Origin: Marmoricola sp. | GTDB lineage: Bacteria; Actinomycetota; Actinomycetes; Propionibacteriales; Nocardioidaceae | Direction: 5' to 3' | Assembly (NCBI GenBank): GCA_025965315.1 | Contig: JAOPXD010000030.1 | Span: forward strand, 1 to 60,083 | Length of the DNA: 60,083 bases | Shown: piece after piece, positions 52,501 to 59,923 of the stretch | How the letters are laid out: the number at the start of each line of letters is the position of its first letter | Numbering within the stretch: the stretch's first letter is position 1 | Notes under the pieces: generated by a model | Database searches by the model: none | Told to the model about the DNA's origin: nothing | The model's input: the letters and a program-made list of their open reading frames with translations, nothing else | Made by a program: the position numbers and the translations under genes

Positions 52501-53652
52501 CTGAGCCGCCTCCAGGTGACCGCGTCCGCGATCCCGGCACTGTCGCCGTACGAGGCGGTGATCGAGGCGCACGGGCAGACCCGTCGGGTGCCGCTGGGCG
52601 CGGGTCAGCTCGGCTACTTCAAGGCCATCCCCGGAGCGACCTCGGCGCGGATCACGCTCCTAGCTCATCGCGACAGCGAGCACCTCGGGCGTTCTGTGGG
52701 GGCCGGGGAGGTGCGTCTCGACGGGTTGGCCTCCTTGGCCAGACCGGTACCGCTCTCCTGGACGTTCACCTCGCCGTGCGGCCTGGGCCCGGACCTCCAG
52801 GTCGACGGACAGACCTATCGCACCCAGGTGACCGGCACCCTCGGTGACGTCGTCGACGGCCGGACGATGAGCTGGCGCAGCTGTGACGGCGCCATCGCCC
52901 TGAGCTCCGGAACCAGCCGGCTCCAGGCGAACGCCAGCGGGATCTTCGACCCGACCCGGGTGGTGCTCCGCTCGGGCGAGGCGCCGGCCAGCGGTCCGGT
53001 CGCGGTCACGGAACAGCGTGCCGTGACCGGCGCCTCGAAGCTCGCGCCGTCGATGCGGGTCACGATCGCCGCGGGACCGACGTCGGTCCTGGTGTTCGGC
53101 CAGAACGCCAACCCGGGTTGGCAGGCCACCCTGGCCGGCCACGACCTGGCGACCCGGGTCGTCGACGGCTGGCAGCAGGGTTTCGTGATCCCCGCCGGCG
53201 CCGGCGGCACCGTCAGGATCGACTTCGCGCCGCAGACTGCCTACCGGGCCGCGCTCGGTCTCGGCGGTGCCGGCGTCCTGGTGCTCCTGGTACTGCTGCT
53301 GATCGACCTCCGACGCCCGCAGAGCCCGCTGGCCGTCCGCGGTGTCATCGCGCCGCGCCGCCGCGCAGGTCGGCTGGCCGTCGCAACAGCCGGGATGCTC
53401 GTGCTCGCGGCGGTGAGCCCGGTCGCCGCAGCAGCGGCGCTGGTCGGGGTGTTCCTCGTTCGCCGGACTCCGGTTCCGGTCGCCGCCGCGGTGCTGGTGC
53501 TCGCCTCGGGGGTGGCTGCGGCCTTCGCGGGCGGCACCGCGGGGGGGACGCCGGGTGCGGCCGCGGACGTGCTCGCCGCCCTCGGCTGCGGTCTGGTCGC
53601 AGCCACCCTGGTCGCGGCGTTCGTGAGGCGGGCCGACGATGTCGACGCCTGA
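49537..53652 (+). CDS. AftD-like GT-C arabinofuranosyltransferase (DUF3367)
   Basis: The 1371-residue membrane protein has an N-terminal GT-C domain of about eleven helices (residues 35-460), a long extracytoplasmic part with two discoidin/F5-8-like modules (about residues 720-850, AVADDDPSTSWRS; about 950-1040, TDDQSDTSWLA), and C-terminal helices (about 1235-1365). This matches mycobacterial AftD (about 1400 residues), which adds alpha-(1-3) arabinose to arabinan using decaprenyl-phospho-arabinose. In this lineage the acceptor may be a different glycan. GTG 49537 is probably leaderless. The stop overlaps the next gene by 14 bases. Confidence 0.85.
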   Translation: MEDSASGSGEGPRGREGARRTGARRAGIRDRARASCLHLGAITVLVLISFGQRIGQTTFDTKFDLTADPGRMLGKSLNLWVTGIDLGGLADQGYGYLFPQGTFFLLGDLMAVPDWITQRAWSALVLLVAYDGARRLARALGIGAGTATTKLPPGLVSSIPVLVGAAYALSPRLVGLSGELSSEMLPSAVLPWVCLPIVLALSGRLSARRAAVLAALAVVAMGGVNATENLLALPLPLFLVLAGVRSVEGRRLARWWVACTTLASLWWMLPLLLLGRYSPPFLDYIETAATTTRTTGWSNTVRGTEHWLNYISQGGGPFWAGAHAMSTALALVVLGGVIAAFGVAGLGRTGTGALRFRGPLVLAFLTGLVVMTWGHGGAAGSPFAGGVRHLLDGGLEPFRNIHKADPLVRLPLVLGFGASLAALVAAPRVRLPSAKPFVVLAAGVLVLASAAPVFTGSLRHPGWDKIPASWQQAASWLDHDGPGATLVVPAAGFAEQTWGWTVDEPIQGLASSGWVTRNQIPLIPSASIRLLDGIDARLDDGLGSDALAPTLAASGITRILLRNDLDPSISDATDADRVATALAASPGIERVKTFGAPALPALEVYRVSGARARPDATVSATLPVLTGAPEDVLTAREAGLVGPGEHVLVGRAAAGAAPAIVTDGYRLVERDFGLTHDAVSDVRTPSEPSRTDRKVVDYTGAPGVPRVYARFGALRSVTASTSAGYADSLGPVRPEYGPSAVADDDPSTSWRSAPFTTARGQWVQYGLTRARPIGKVTVLAGSGGADSLRVTRLAVSAGSARQVVTPDAGGTAVVDFGSQVAARVRVTVLGISGHRPTAQVAIRDIAVTGVDTSRTLVVPDTAADAGTSFVFSSDPPRRPCLYGALGTTCDPAYARPGAERGHLDRTFTVHGSGSWRFSGEVVAQPSTDTAKLLLPVGTGLSASSTSVLGDDPAVSAVFATDDQSDTSWLAARGDLAPVLQLTWHKPCTLSRLQVTASAIPALSPYEAVIEAHGQTRRVPLGAGQLGYFKAIPGATSARITLLAHRDSEHLGRSVGAGEVRLDGLASLARPVPLSWTFTSPCGLGPDLQVDGQTYRTQVTGTLGDVVDGRTMSWRSCDGAIALSSGTSRLQANASGIFDPTRVVLRSGEAPASGPVAVTEQRAVTGASKLAPSMRVTIAAGPTSVLVFGQNANPGWQATLAGHDLATRVVDGWQQGFVIPAGAGGTVRIDFAPQTAYRAALGLGGAGVLVLLVLLLIDLRRPQSPLAVRGVIAPRRRAGRLAVATAGMLVLAAVSPVAAAAALVGVFLVRRTPVPVAAAVLVLASGVAAAFAGGTAGGTPGAAADVLAALGCGLVAATLVAAFVRRADDVDA

Positions 53653-55396
53653 ACGCCGGCGCGCTGGCGACCCGATCGCCACGGCGACCACGGTGGCGTT
53701 GGCGGTCCTCGCACTCGCACCGGTGCTGTTCGCCCGGGGCTTCGTCCTGATCGGGGACATGAGCTTCGTGCCGGTCCAGCCGTGGAAGGGCGAGTGGCTC
53801 GGGCTCGACGGCTCCGTGCCGCGGGCGGTGCCGGCCGATGCGATCGTCTCGGTGCTCACCATGATCATTCCGGGTGACCTGGTGCAGAAGGCGGTCCTGC
53901 TCGGTGCGCTCGCGGGCGCAGCGATCGGGATGCTGCGGCTCGCCGGCCGGTTCGTGGCACCCGACGCCCGGTGGGCTCCGCTGGGTGCAGCCGTTCTCTA
54001 CCTGTGGAATCCCTGGGTCCTCGAGCGGCTCGCCATCGGGCACTGGGGCCTGCTGATCGGGTACGCCGCACTGCCCTGGGTGGTCGCGGCTGGCGTCGAC
54101 GTACGCCGGACCTCGTACGGCGGCCTCGCGGCACTGGTGGTCACCGTCGGGATCGCCGCTTCCGGCAGCCCGACGGGCGGTGTCGCCGCCGGGTTGGTCG
54201 CGCTGGTCGTGACCGGGGTCCGCTGGCGCGAGCTCGGTCGGCGGATCGGGCTCGTCGTCGCTGGCGTCCTCGTGGTCAACCTTCCCTGGCTGCTGCCCGG
54301 TCTTCTGGTCGCACACCAGACGACGGACCCTGAGGGAGTGCAGGCGTTCGCCGCACGCTCCGACACCCCGCTGGGTGTGCTGGGTTCGCTGCTCACCTTC
54401 GGGGGGATCTGGAAGTCCTCGATCGTGCCGGGGGAGCGCGGATCGCTGCTGCTGGTCCTGCTCGCGCTCGGACTGACCATCACCGGCCTGGTCGGGCTCC
54501 TGGACCGCGCGCGCCGCGATCCGACGCTCAGGCCGGTGATCCAGGCCTTGCTGGCGCTCGCCGCGGTCGGGTTCGTCCTGGCTGCGCTGCCGACCACCGG
54601 GCCGGGACTGCACGTGGCGACCTGGTTGGTGGGCCACGTTCCCGGCGCCGGGATCCTGAGGGACTCCCAGAAGTGGCTGCTGCTCGCGGTTCCCGCGCCG
54701 TGCCTGGGGATCGCGGTCGTCGTCGAGCAGGGTGGTCGGTTGCTCCGACCCAGGGACGTGCCTGCCGGCGCGATCGCAGCCGTGGCGGCGCTGCTGCCCG
54801 TGGTGCTGCTCCCGAGCCTCGCCTGGGGGATCGCCGGGAAGCTCGAACCGGTGCGCTACCCGGCCGAGTGGTCCCAGGTCCGCGGAGTGCTCGACGCGAC
54901 GCCTGCGGCGGATCGACGTACGGCCGTGCTGCCGTGGGCGACGTACCGGGCGTTCGGGTGGAACAACGACCGCGCAGCACTCGACCCGGCGATCCGGTTC
55001 TTCCCGGGTCAGGTCGTCACCGACGACGCCCTCCAGGTGAGCGCGACCCGGACGGTCGCGGGCGAGGACCCGGTCGCAGCCCGGATCGGAGCCGCGCTCG
55101 CCACGGGTGCACCACTGGCCCCCGTACTCGCCCGGGCCGGCATCCGCTACGTGCTCGTCGAGAAGACCGCAGGCGGCGACGAAGCCGTGATCGCCGGACT
55201 GATGAGTACCGGCACGGTCCTGCACGACGGTCACGACCTTGCCCTACTCGACCTCGGGCACGGTCGTCCGCAGGCCGACGCGCACGACGTCGTCGCGATC
55301 GTGACGGGTGACGTCCTGGCCGGGGGAGCGGTCCTCGGGTGCCTGTTGTTCATGACACTTCGGAAGTTTCGTAGTAAACCGGTCAATGTCGGGTAA
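53639..55396 (+). CDS. Polytopic membrane protein, Rv0226c-like
   Basis: The 585-residue protein has about twelve helices with GT-C-like features (a first loop containing GDMSFVPVQPWKGEWLG; LYLWNPWVLERLAIGHWGLLIGYAALPW) and a soluble segment near residues 410-555. Size and context resemble mycobacterial Rv0226c, a neighbour of GT4, MtrP and DUF3068 genes. A glycosyltransferase role is likely but unproven. The ATG overlaps the AftD-like gene, implying coupled expression. Confidence 0.78.
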   Translation: MSTPERRRAGDPIATATTVALAVLALAPVLFARGFVLIGDMSFVPVQPWKGEWLGLDGSVPRAVPADAIVSVLTMIIPGDLVQKAVLLGALAGAAIGMLRLAGRFVAPDARWAPLGAAVLYLWNPWVLERLAIGHWGLLIGYAALPWVVAAGVDVRRTSYGGLAALVVTVGIAASGSPTGGVAAGLVALVVTGVRWRELGRRIGLVVAGVLVVNLPWLLPGLLVAHQTTDPEGVQAFAARSDTPLGVLGSLLTFGGIWKSSIVPGERGSLLLVLLALGLTITGLVGLLDRARRDPTLRPVIQALLALAAVGFVLAALPTTGPGLHVATWLVGHVPGAGILRDSQKWLLLAVPAPCLGIAVVVEQGGRLLRPRDVPAGAIAAVAALLPVVLLPSLAWGIAGKLEPVRYPAEWSQVRGVLDATPAADRRTAVLPWATYRAFGWNNDRAALDPAIRFFPGQVVTDDALQVSATRTVAGEDPVAARIGAALATGAPLAPVLARAGIRYVLVEKTAGGDEAVIAGLMSTGTVLHDGHDLALLDLGHGRPQADAHDVVAIVTGDVLAGGAVLGCLLFMTLRKFRSKPVNVG

Positions 55397-55437
55397 GGTG
55401 GACATTGGGATTTAGGGACAACGAAGTGAGGGAACCC

Positions 55438-55629
55438 ATGTCGTTCTTTGGAATCGGTACCGGCGTCGGCGTCGTGAAGGTCGGGACGATCGTCACGACC
55501 GGGATCGTCGGCGCTGTTGCTGCCGGTGCGCTCGCCGTCGCGACCACCCAGGTCGCCGCGAACCTCACCCAGCCGAACCAGACGCCGGCGAACGTCAGTG
55601 GCGTCAACCAGCCGAACTACGCGCACTGA
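55438..55629 (+). CDS. DUF2613-type small exported protein
   Basis: The 63-residue protein has one hydrophobic segment (VGTIVTTGIVGAVAAGALAVA), then a short Asn/Gln/Pro-rich outer tail. This matches the actinobacterial DUF2613 group, which in mycobacteria (Rv0236A) sits next to aftD. Function is unknown. GAGGGA lies seven bases before ATG 55438. A -10-like TAAGGT at 55394 overlaps the end of the previous gene. Confidence 0.78.
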   Translation: MSFFGIGTGVGVVKVGTIVTTGIVGAVAAGALAVATTQVAANLTQPNQTPANVSGVNQPNYAH

Positions 55630-55656
55630 CCAACGCCACGCACGACCCGTACGACA

Positions 55657-55692
55657 AAGAACCAGCCCCGCTACTCGCGGTGGCTGGTTCTT
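55657..55692. terminator. Bidirectional terminator hairpin
   Basis: AAGAACCAGCC (55657-55667) pairs perfectly with GGCTGGTTCTT (55682-55692); inside, CCGC pairs with GCGG around TACTC. T-rich ends on both strands suit termination of the DUF2613 gene and of the convergent GT4 gene. Confidence 0.85.
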
Positions 55693-55719
55693 CTGCGTGG
55701 GCGGGCGGGGCGGTGAGGC

Positions 55720-56874
55720 TCAGGCTCCGTCGAGCGCAGCCATGATCTGCCGTGCGGCCGTATCCCAGGTGAACTCGCCCGACCTGACGAACGCCTTGAC
55801 GCCCAGCTCCTCGCGCAGGAACCGGTCGCGCAGCAGGTGTTCGACCTGGACGCGGAGGTCGGCCTCGTCGCGGGCGAGCAGCCCGGTGACGCCGTCCAGG
55901 ATCGCCTCGGCGACGCCACCGGCGTCGGCGTACGCGACGGACGGGGTGCCGGCGTGCCCGGCCTCGACGATCGAGAGGCCCCACCCCTCCTTGACCGAAG
56001 GGAGCACGTGCACCCAGGACCGGGACAGCTCCTCGAACTTGGTGCGCTCGTCGACGCGTCCGAGGAAGTCGATGTGCTCGTCCAGCCCGAGGGCGGCGCT
56101 CTGCTGGTGCAGCTGCTCGCCCCACCAGCCCTCACCCATCACCCGCAGCCGGATGGTCGGGAACTCCTCGAGCAGCGAGGGCAGCGCGGCGATGACGTGG
56201 TCGATCTGCTTGTGCGGCACCAGCCGGCTCAGCACGGCCAGGGTGGGCTCGGTGCTCCGTGCGCCCGCGTCGTAGTCAGGTACCGGCGGCATGCCGTTGA
56301 ACGCGAGCCGGATGTCGGCCGACCGGACCCCGAGTTCGACCAGCTCGCGCCGGGTGACGTCCGAGACGGCGACGTACTGCGATCCTCGGTTCGCACGCAC
56401 GGCGACCCGGGACTCGGCGAACCAGCCGATCCGCGCCAGGACCGGGCCGACCACGGACCACTGCTCGCGGTGCACGTGGTGGACCAGGACGACGACCCGC
56501 GAGCGGGTCAGCCGGGTGGCCAGGAACGGCATCCCGTTCTGCACCTCGAGCACGGCATCGATGCCTCCGGTCCGGCGCGCCAGGCTCCCGCTCAGGAACA
56601 GCCACGCCACCCACAGGTACACGGTGATGTGTCCGCCGCGGCGGATGAACCGGATGCCGTCGACGGTCTCGTCCTTCACGGCTCCCGGGTAGGACGCCGT
56701 GACCCAGGTCAGCTGCCTGCCGGCGTCGCGCATCTGCTTCGCTACCTGGTGGACGTAGAGCTCCGAGCCCCCGCCCTCCGGGTGCCACGGATCACGCCAG
56801 TTCAGGACGACTGTGTTCTTCGTGCGCGCAGGCTGCGAACGGGCAGCCTGAACGTCCCCCTCCAAGGTTCGCAC
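55720..56874 (-). CDS. GT4 glycosyltransferase, Rv0225-like
   Basis: The 384-residue cytoplasmic GT-B enzyme begins VVLNWRDPWHPEGGGSELYVHQVAKQM and has the donor-site segment VLPSVKEGWGLSIVEAGHAGTPSVAY with the EX7E motif. It transfers a sugar from an NDP-sugar; the exact sugar is unknown. Overall pattern matches mycobacterial Rv0225. GTG 56874 is set by GGGAGGGA seven bases upstream, rather than GTG 56901. It is divergent from the MtrP-like gene. Confidence 0.87.
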   Translation of the reverse strand: MRTLEGDVQAARSQPARTKNTVVLNWRDPWHPEGGGSELYVHQVAKQMRDAGRQLTWVTASYPGAVKDETVDGIRFIRRGGHITVYLWVAWLFLSGSLARRTGGIDAVLEVQNGMPFLATRLTRSRVVVLVHHVHREQWSVVGPVLARIGWFAESRVAVRANRGSQYVAVSDVTRRELVELGVRSADIRLAFNGMPPVPDYDAGARSTEPTLAVLSRLVPHKQIDHVIAALPSLLEEFPTIRLRVMGEGWWGEQLHQQSAALGLDEHIDFLGRVDERTKFEELSRSWVHVLPSVKEGWGLSIVEAGHAGTPSVAYADAGGVAEAILDGVTGLLARDEADLRVQVEHLLRDRFLREELGVKAFVRSGEFTWDTAARQIMAALDGA

Positions 56875-56918
56875 TGTGGTTCTCCCTCCCCGGTGCGACA
56901 CCGAATGTGTGACGACGG

Positions 56919-56924
56919 TAACAT
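56919..56924 (+). promoter_or_regulatory. Candidate -10 for leaderless MtrP-like gene
   Basis: TAACAT is followed by six bases and GTG 56931. The region is unusually AT-rich for this genome. Confidence 0.6.
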
Positions 56925-56930
56925 TGTTCT

Positions 56931-57674
56931 GTGCCCTTTGTCCGTTTGTTCCGATCTATCGGTCTAGCCCGTTCTGTCCGTTTGTTCCGGTCGTTCCTGA
57001 CCGAGCAGACCGACCCCGACGGCTTCTACTCGCTGATCGCCGACGACGCGATCGCGCTGGTCGCCGAGCACGTCGACCTGGCCGGCGCGACCGTCGCCGA
57101 CTTCGGCGGCGGGCCGGGCTTCTACTCGGCGGCCTTCCGGCGTGCGGGCGCGACGACGGTCCTCATCGATGCGGACCTCGACGAGATCCGGTTGCACGGT
57201 CGGCGTACTCCCGGGTCGGTGGTCGGGCTCGCCGAGCGGGCGCCGCTGGCCGACGGGTCCGTCGACGTCGCGTTCTCGTCCAACCTGCTCGAGCACGTCC
57301 GCGATCTCGGTGCGACCTGCGACGAGATCGTCCGGGTGGTCCGCCCCGGGGGAGTCGCGGTGCTCTCGTACACGATCTGGCTCGGCCCCTGGGGCGGCCA
57401 CGAGACCTCGCCCTGGCACCTGCTCGGCGGAACCCGGGCAGCACGACGTTACGAGCGCAAGCACGGCAAGGCGCCCAAGAACCTGTTCGGTACGTCGATG
57501 TTCGCAGCCTCGGTGACCGACGGGCTGCGCTGGCTGGGCACGCGTGCGGACCTGACGGTCCTCGACCTCCGACCCCGGTACCTGCCGTCGTGGAGCTCGT
57601 TCCTGCTGCGGGTACCGTTCCTGCGCGAGCTGGTCACCTGGAACCTCTGGATCGTGGTCCGGACGCCGGAGTGA
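56931..57674 (+). CDS. SAM-dependent methyltransferase, MtrP (Rv0224c)-like
   Basis: The 247-residue protein has SAM motif VADFGGGPGFYSAAF, VLIDADLDE and a distinctive block VLSYTIWLGPWGGHETSPWHLLGG...RYERKHGKAPKNLFG, which I recognise from mycobacterial Rv0224c, the homologue of corynebacterial MtrP, needed for efficient trehalose mycolate transport. Its N-terminus contains VRLFRS twice, 12 residues apart, from a 15-bp direct repeat (56939-56953, 56975-56989). Confidence 0.85.
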   Translation: MPFVRLFRSIGLARSVRLFRSFLTEQTDPDGFYSLIADDAIALVAEHVDLAGATVADFGGGPGFYSAAFRRAGATTVLIDADLDEIRLHGRRTPGSVVGLAERAPLADGSVDVAFSSNLLEHVRDLGATCDEIVRVVRPGGVAVLSYTIWLGPWGGHETSPWHLLGGTRAARRYERKHGKAPKNLFGTSMFAASVTDGLRWLGTRADLTVLDLRPRYLPSWSSFLLRVPFLRELVTWNLWIVVRTPE

Positions 57675-57734
57675 CGCTCGGATCGCCGCGCTTGTCCACG
57701 CCGGATTGTCACGTTTAAGGTTAGGAAGTGATGA

Positions 57735-57752
57735 ATGCCCGATTTAGGGCAT
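57735..57752. promoter_or_regulatory. Inverted repeat upstream of the DUF3068 gene
   Basis: ATGCCC-GATTTA-GGGCAT, a perfect 6-bp inverted repeat, ends nine bases before a -10-like TAACGT (57762-57767), overlapping the -35 region. It may be an operator. Confidence 0.4.
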
Positions 57753-57821
57753 GTTTCCTGATAACGTCCAGGTGTGCGTCGGGGGAGGGAGCCTGCGGCG
57801 CCGTACTGGGAGGAGCGCGTC

Positions 57822-58787
57822 ATGCGCCGAATGAGTCTTGTACTGATCGCCCTCGGGGCGTTCCTGATCGTGCTCGGACCGATGGTCCGCTGGTACGCCT
57901 ACCCGCACCTCGCGGTGGCGCCGGCGAACGAGCGCACCACCACCGGCCTGATCGCCACCGATGCGACCGTCTTCGACGTCGGCACGCTCAAGGACATCAC
58001 CACCACCCTGCACACCAAGGTGAACACGATCGGTGATGCGAGCACGCCGAACAGCCACCCTGGTCTGGTGACCTACACGAACTCGACCTCGACGCTCGGG
58101 TCGGACGGCACGATGCTGTCGCGGATGGTCGAGCGGATGACCTTCGACGCCCGCACCGGCGAGTCGTCCACCACCTGCTGCAACGACTTCATCTCGACGA
58201 CCGAAGGTGTGGAGACCCCGATCGTCCATCACGGCATCGTGGCGAACTTCCCGTTCGAGACCCAGAAGAAGACCTACCAGTTCTGGGACACCACGCTGCT
58301 CAAGGCGGTCCCGATCAGCTACCGCGGCACCACGAGCATCCAGGGCCTGAAGGTCTACAAGTTCGAGCAGACGATCCCGCCGACCGAGTACGGCACCCAG
58401 GACGTCCCGCTCAGCCTGCTCGGCCTCATCGGGACCTCGAACGTCAAGGCGCAGGAGATGTACGGCGTGCACCGGACCCTGCTGGTCGAGCCGAACACCG
58501 GCGTGATCATCACCCGTACCGATGACCAGCTCAACACGCTCGACTACAACGGGACGCCGCGGGTGACCCTGACCAAGGCGGTCAACAACTACGACGCCAA
58601 GACGATCGCCAAGAACATCAACGACTACGGCGCCCAGGGTTCGAGGCTGCACCTCGTCCACTCGGTGGTTCCGCAGGTCAGCTTCGCGCTCGGCCTGCTG
58701 ATGCTGGCCGCCGGGATCTTCCTCGGCCGTCGTCGTCCGACGGCAGCCGGGACCCGGGTCCGCGAGCTCGCTGACGCTCGTTCCTGA
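57822..58787 (+). CDS. DUF3068 (PorA family/LmcA-like) membrane protein
   Basis: The 321-residue protein has one N-terminal helix (SLVLIALGAFLIVLGPMV), a large extracytoplasmic domain of about 260 residues (including TTCCNDF) and a C-terminal helix (FALGLLMLAAGIFLG). This is the DUF3068 layout, annotated as porin PorA family; corynebacterial and mycobacterial members are needed for lipomannan elongation and lipoarabinomannan synthesis. ATG 57822 has GGAGG upstream; an in-frame GTG at 57774 is less likely. Confidence 0.85.
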   Translation: MRRMSLVLIALGAFLIVLGPMVRWYAYPHLAVAPANERTTTGLIATDATVFDVGTLKDITTTLHTKVNTIGDASTPNSHPGLVTYTNSTSTLGSDGTMLSRMVERMTFDARTGESSTTCCNDFISTTEGVETPIVHHGIVANFPFETQKKTYQFWDTTLLKAVPISYRGTTSIQGLKVYKFEQTIPPTEYGTQDVPLSLLGLIGTSNVKAQEMYGVHRTLLVEPNTGVIITRTDDQLNTLDYNGTPRVTLTKAVNNYDAKTIAKNINDYGAQGSRLHLVHSVVPQVSFALGLLMLAAGIFLGRRRPTAAGTRVRELADARS

Positions 58788-58802
58788 GCGATCCCAGAAC
58801 GT

Positions 58803-58839
58803 CGACCTGGTCTGACCAGCCCGCGGTCAGGCCAGGTCG
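58803..58839. terminator. Bidirectional terminator hairpin
   Basis: A 15-bp stem (58803-58817 with 58825-58839, one G-U pair) and a 7-base loop lie between the convergent DUF3068 and methyltransferase genes. The stem ends one base before the methyltransferase stop codon. Confidence 0.8.
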
Positions 58840-58840
58840 G

Positions 58841-59671
58841 CTACGTCCGCAGGTCTGCGACGCCCTGCAGATCTGAAACGAAGAGCGCAGTACCGGGCGT
58901 GAGCAGACCGCGGGTGCGGCTCCAGCCGCCCCAGACCCGGTCGTGGTCCGGCGGCCACTCGGGTTCGACCAGGTCGACCAGCCGGTAGCCGTTCGTGGCC
59001 AGGGCGCGGATCCAGTCGCCGAGCGTGCGGTGGTGCTCGACGTAGGAGGTCTCACCGGTCTCGTCGTCGATCTCGACGTACGGCGTCCGGTCCCAGTAGG
59101 ACTGGCTCGCGACCAGACCGCCCTCGGTCGGGTCGTCGGGGAACATCCACCGCGTCGGGTGCGTGATCGAGAACGCGAACCGTCCGCCCGGTCGGGTGAC
59201 CCGGGCGATCTCGGCCACCAGGGCGTCGGCGTCGGCGACGAACTGGAGCGCGCCGAAGGCCGAGAAGACGATGTCGAACGAGGCGTCCGCGAACGGGATC
59301 GCTGCGGCACCGGCGCACACGGTCGGCACGACGGTGCCGTGCTCGAGGTCGATCCGGCGGCTGTGCTGCAGCTGGCGCATCGAGACGTCGAGACCGATCG
59401 GTGAGCCGCCCCTGGCCAGCACCCACCGGGAGCACTGGCCGGCTCCGCACCCGAGCTCGAGAACCGCCTTCCCGGCTACCTCGCCGAGAGCGCCCAGGGT
59501 GTCCTCGCGGACTCCCTCCGGACCCCAGAGGAAGCCGTCGTCGCCGAGGAATTCGCCGTGCGTGGCCTGGTACTCGTCGGCGTACCGGTCCCAGTCGGCG
59601 CGGTTCGCGAGCAGCGAGTCGTGTTCGTCGGTCGTCCGCCGCTCCACACTGACCGGCCTGTGTTCGAACAT
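58841..59671 (-). CDS. Class I SAM-dependent methyltransferase
   Basis: The 276-residue protein has SAM motif VLELGCGAGQCSRWVLARG, GLDVSMRQL and FDIVFSAFGALQFV, then a Methyltransf_11-type C-terminus (FAFSITHPTRWMFPDDP). It resembles a widely conserved actinobacterial methyltransferase found next to polA or rpsA; the substrate is unknown. It is divergent from rpsA. Confidence 0.88.
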   Translation of the reverse strand: MFEHRPVSVERRTTDEHDSLLANRADWDRYADEYQATHGEFLGDDGFLWGPEGVREDTLGALGEVAGKAVLELGCGAGQCSRWVLARGGSPIGLDVSMRQLQHSRRIDLEHGTVVPTVCAGAAAIPFADASFDIVFSAFGALQFVADADALVAEIARVTRPGGRFAFSITHPTRWMFPDDPTEGGLVASQSYWDRTPYVEIDDETGETSYVEHHRTLGDWIRALATNGYRLVDLVEPEWPPDHDRVWGGWSRTRGLLTPGTALFVSDLQGVADLRT

Positions 59672-59708
59672 GCGCTGATGATCGCACTGCCACCAGCGCC
59701 CGGGCGGG

Positions 59709-59739
59709 TTGGACTCGGGAGCGTGACACGCCGTAGGAT
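59709..59739 (+). promoter_or_regulatory. Candidate rpsA promoter
   Basis: TTGGAC (59709-59714) and TAGGAT (59734-59739) are separated by 19 bases. A start near 59746 would give rpsA a leader of about 178 bases. Confidence 0.5.
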
Positions 59740-59754
59740 TGCGCTGCGCCAGAA

Positions 59755-59867
59755 GTCTGCCTGAGTCTCAGACGTAGCAGCCTCTAGCTCGCTGTTGTCC
59801 TCGCACGTCTGGGGACAGACGAAAAACACTTCGTGATGGTGGCTGTACCAATGCCGCCTGACGGCGG
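59755..59867 (+). promoter_or_regulatory. Structured rpsA leader with three hairpins
   Basis: GTCTG...CAGAC (59755-59773, also CTGAG-T-CTCAG inside), CGTCTG-GGGA-CAGACG (59806-59821, followed by AAAAA) and CCGCC-TGAC-GGCGG (59854-59867) line up in the 252-base gap before rpsA. A long structured leader suits autoregulation by ribosomal protein S1, which is known in other bacteria; here it is inference. Confidence 0.5.
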
Positions 59868-59923
59868 AACCGGCTTCCGCGCGTGCCCGCACTACATCTG
59901 TCCACCAAGGATCTATCTCCCTT

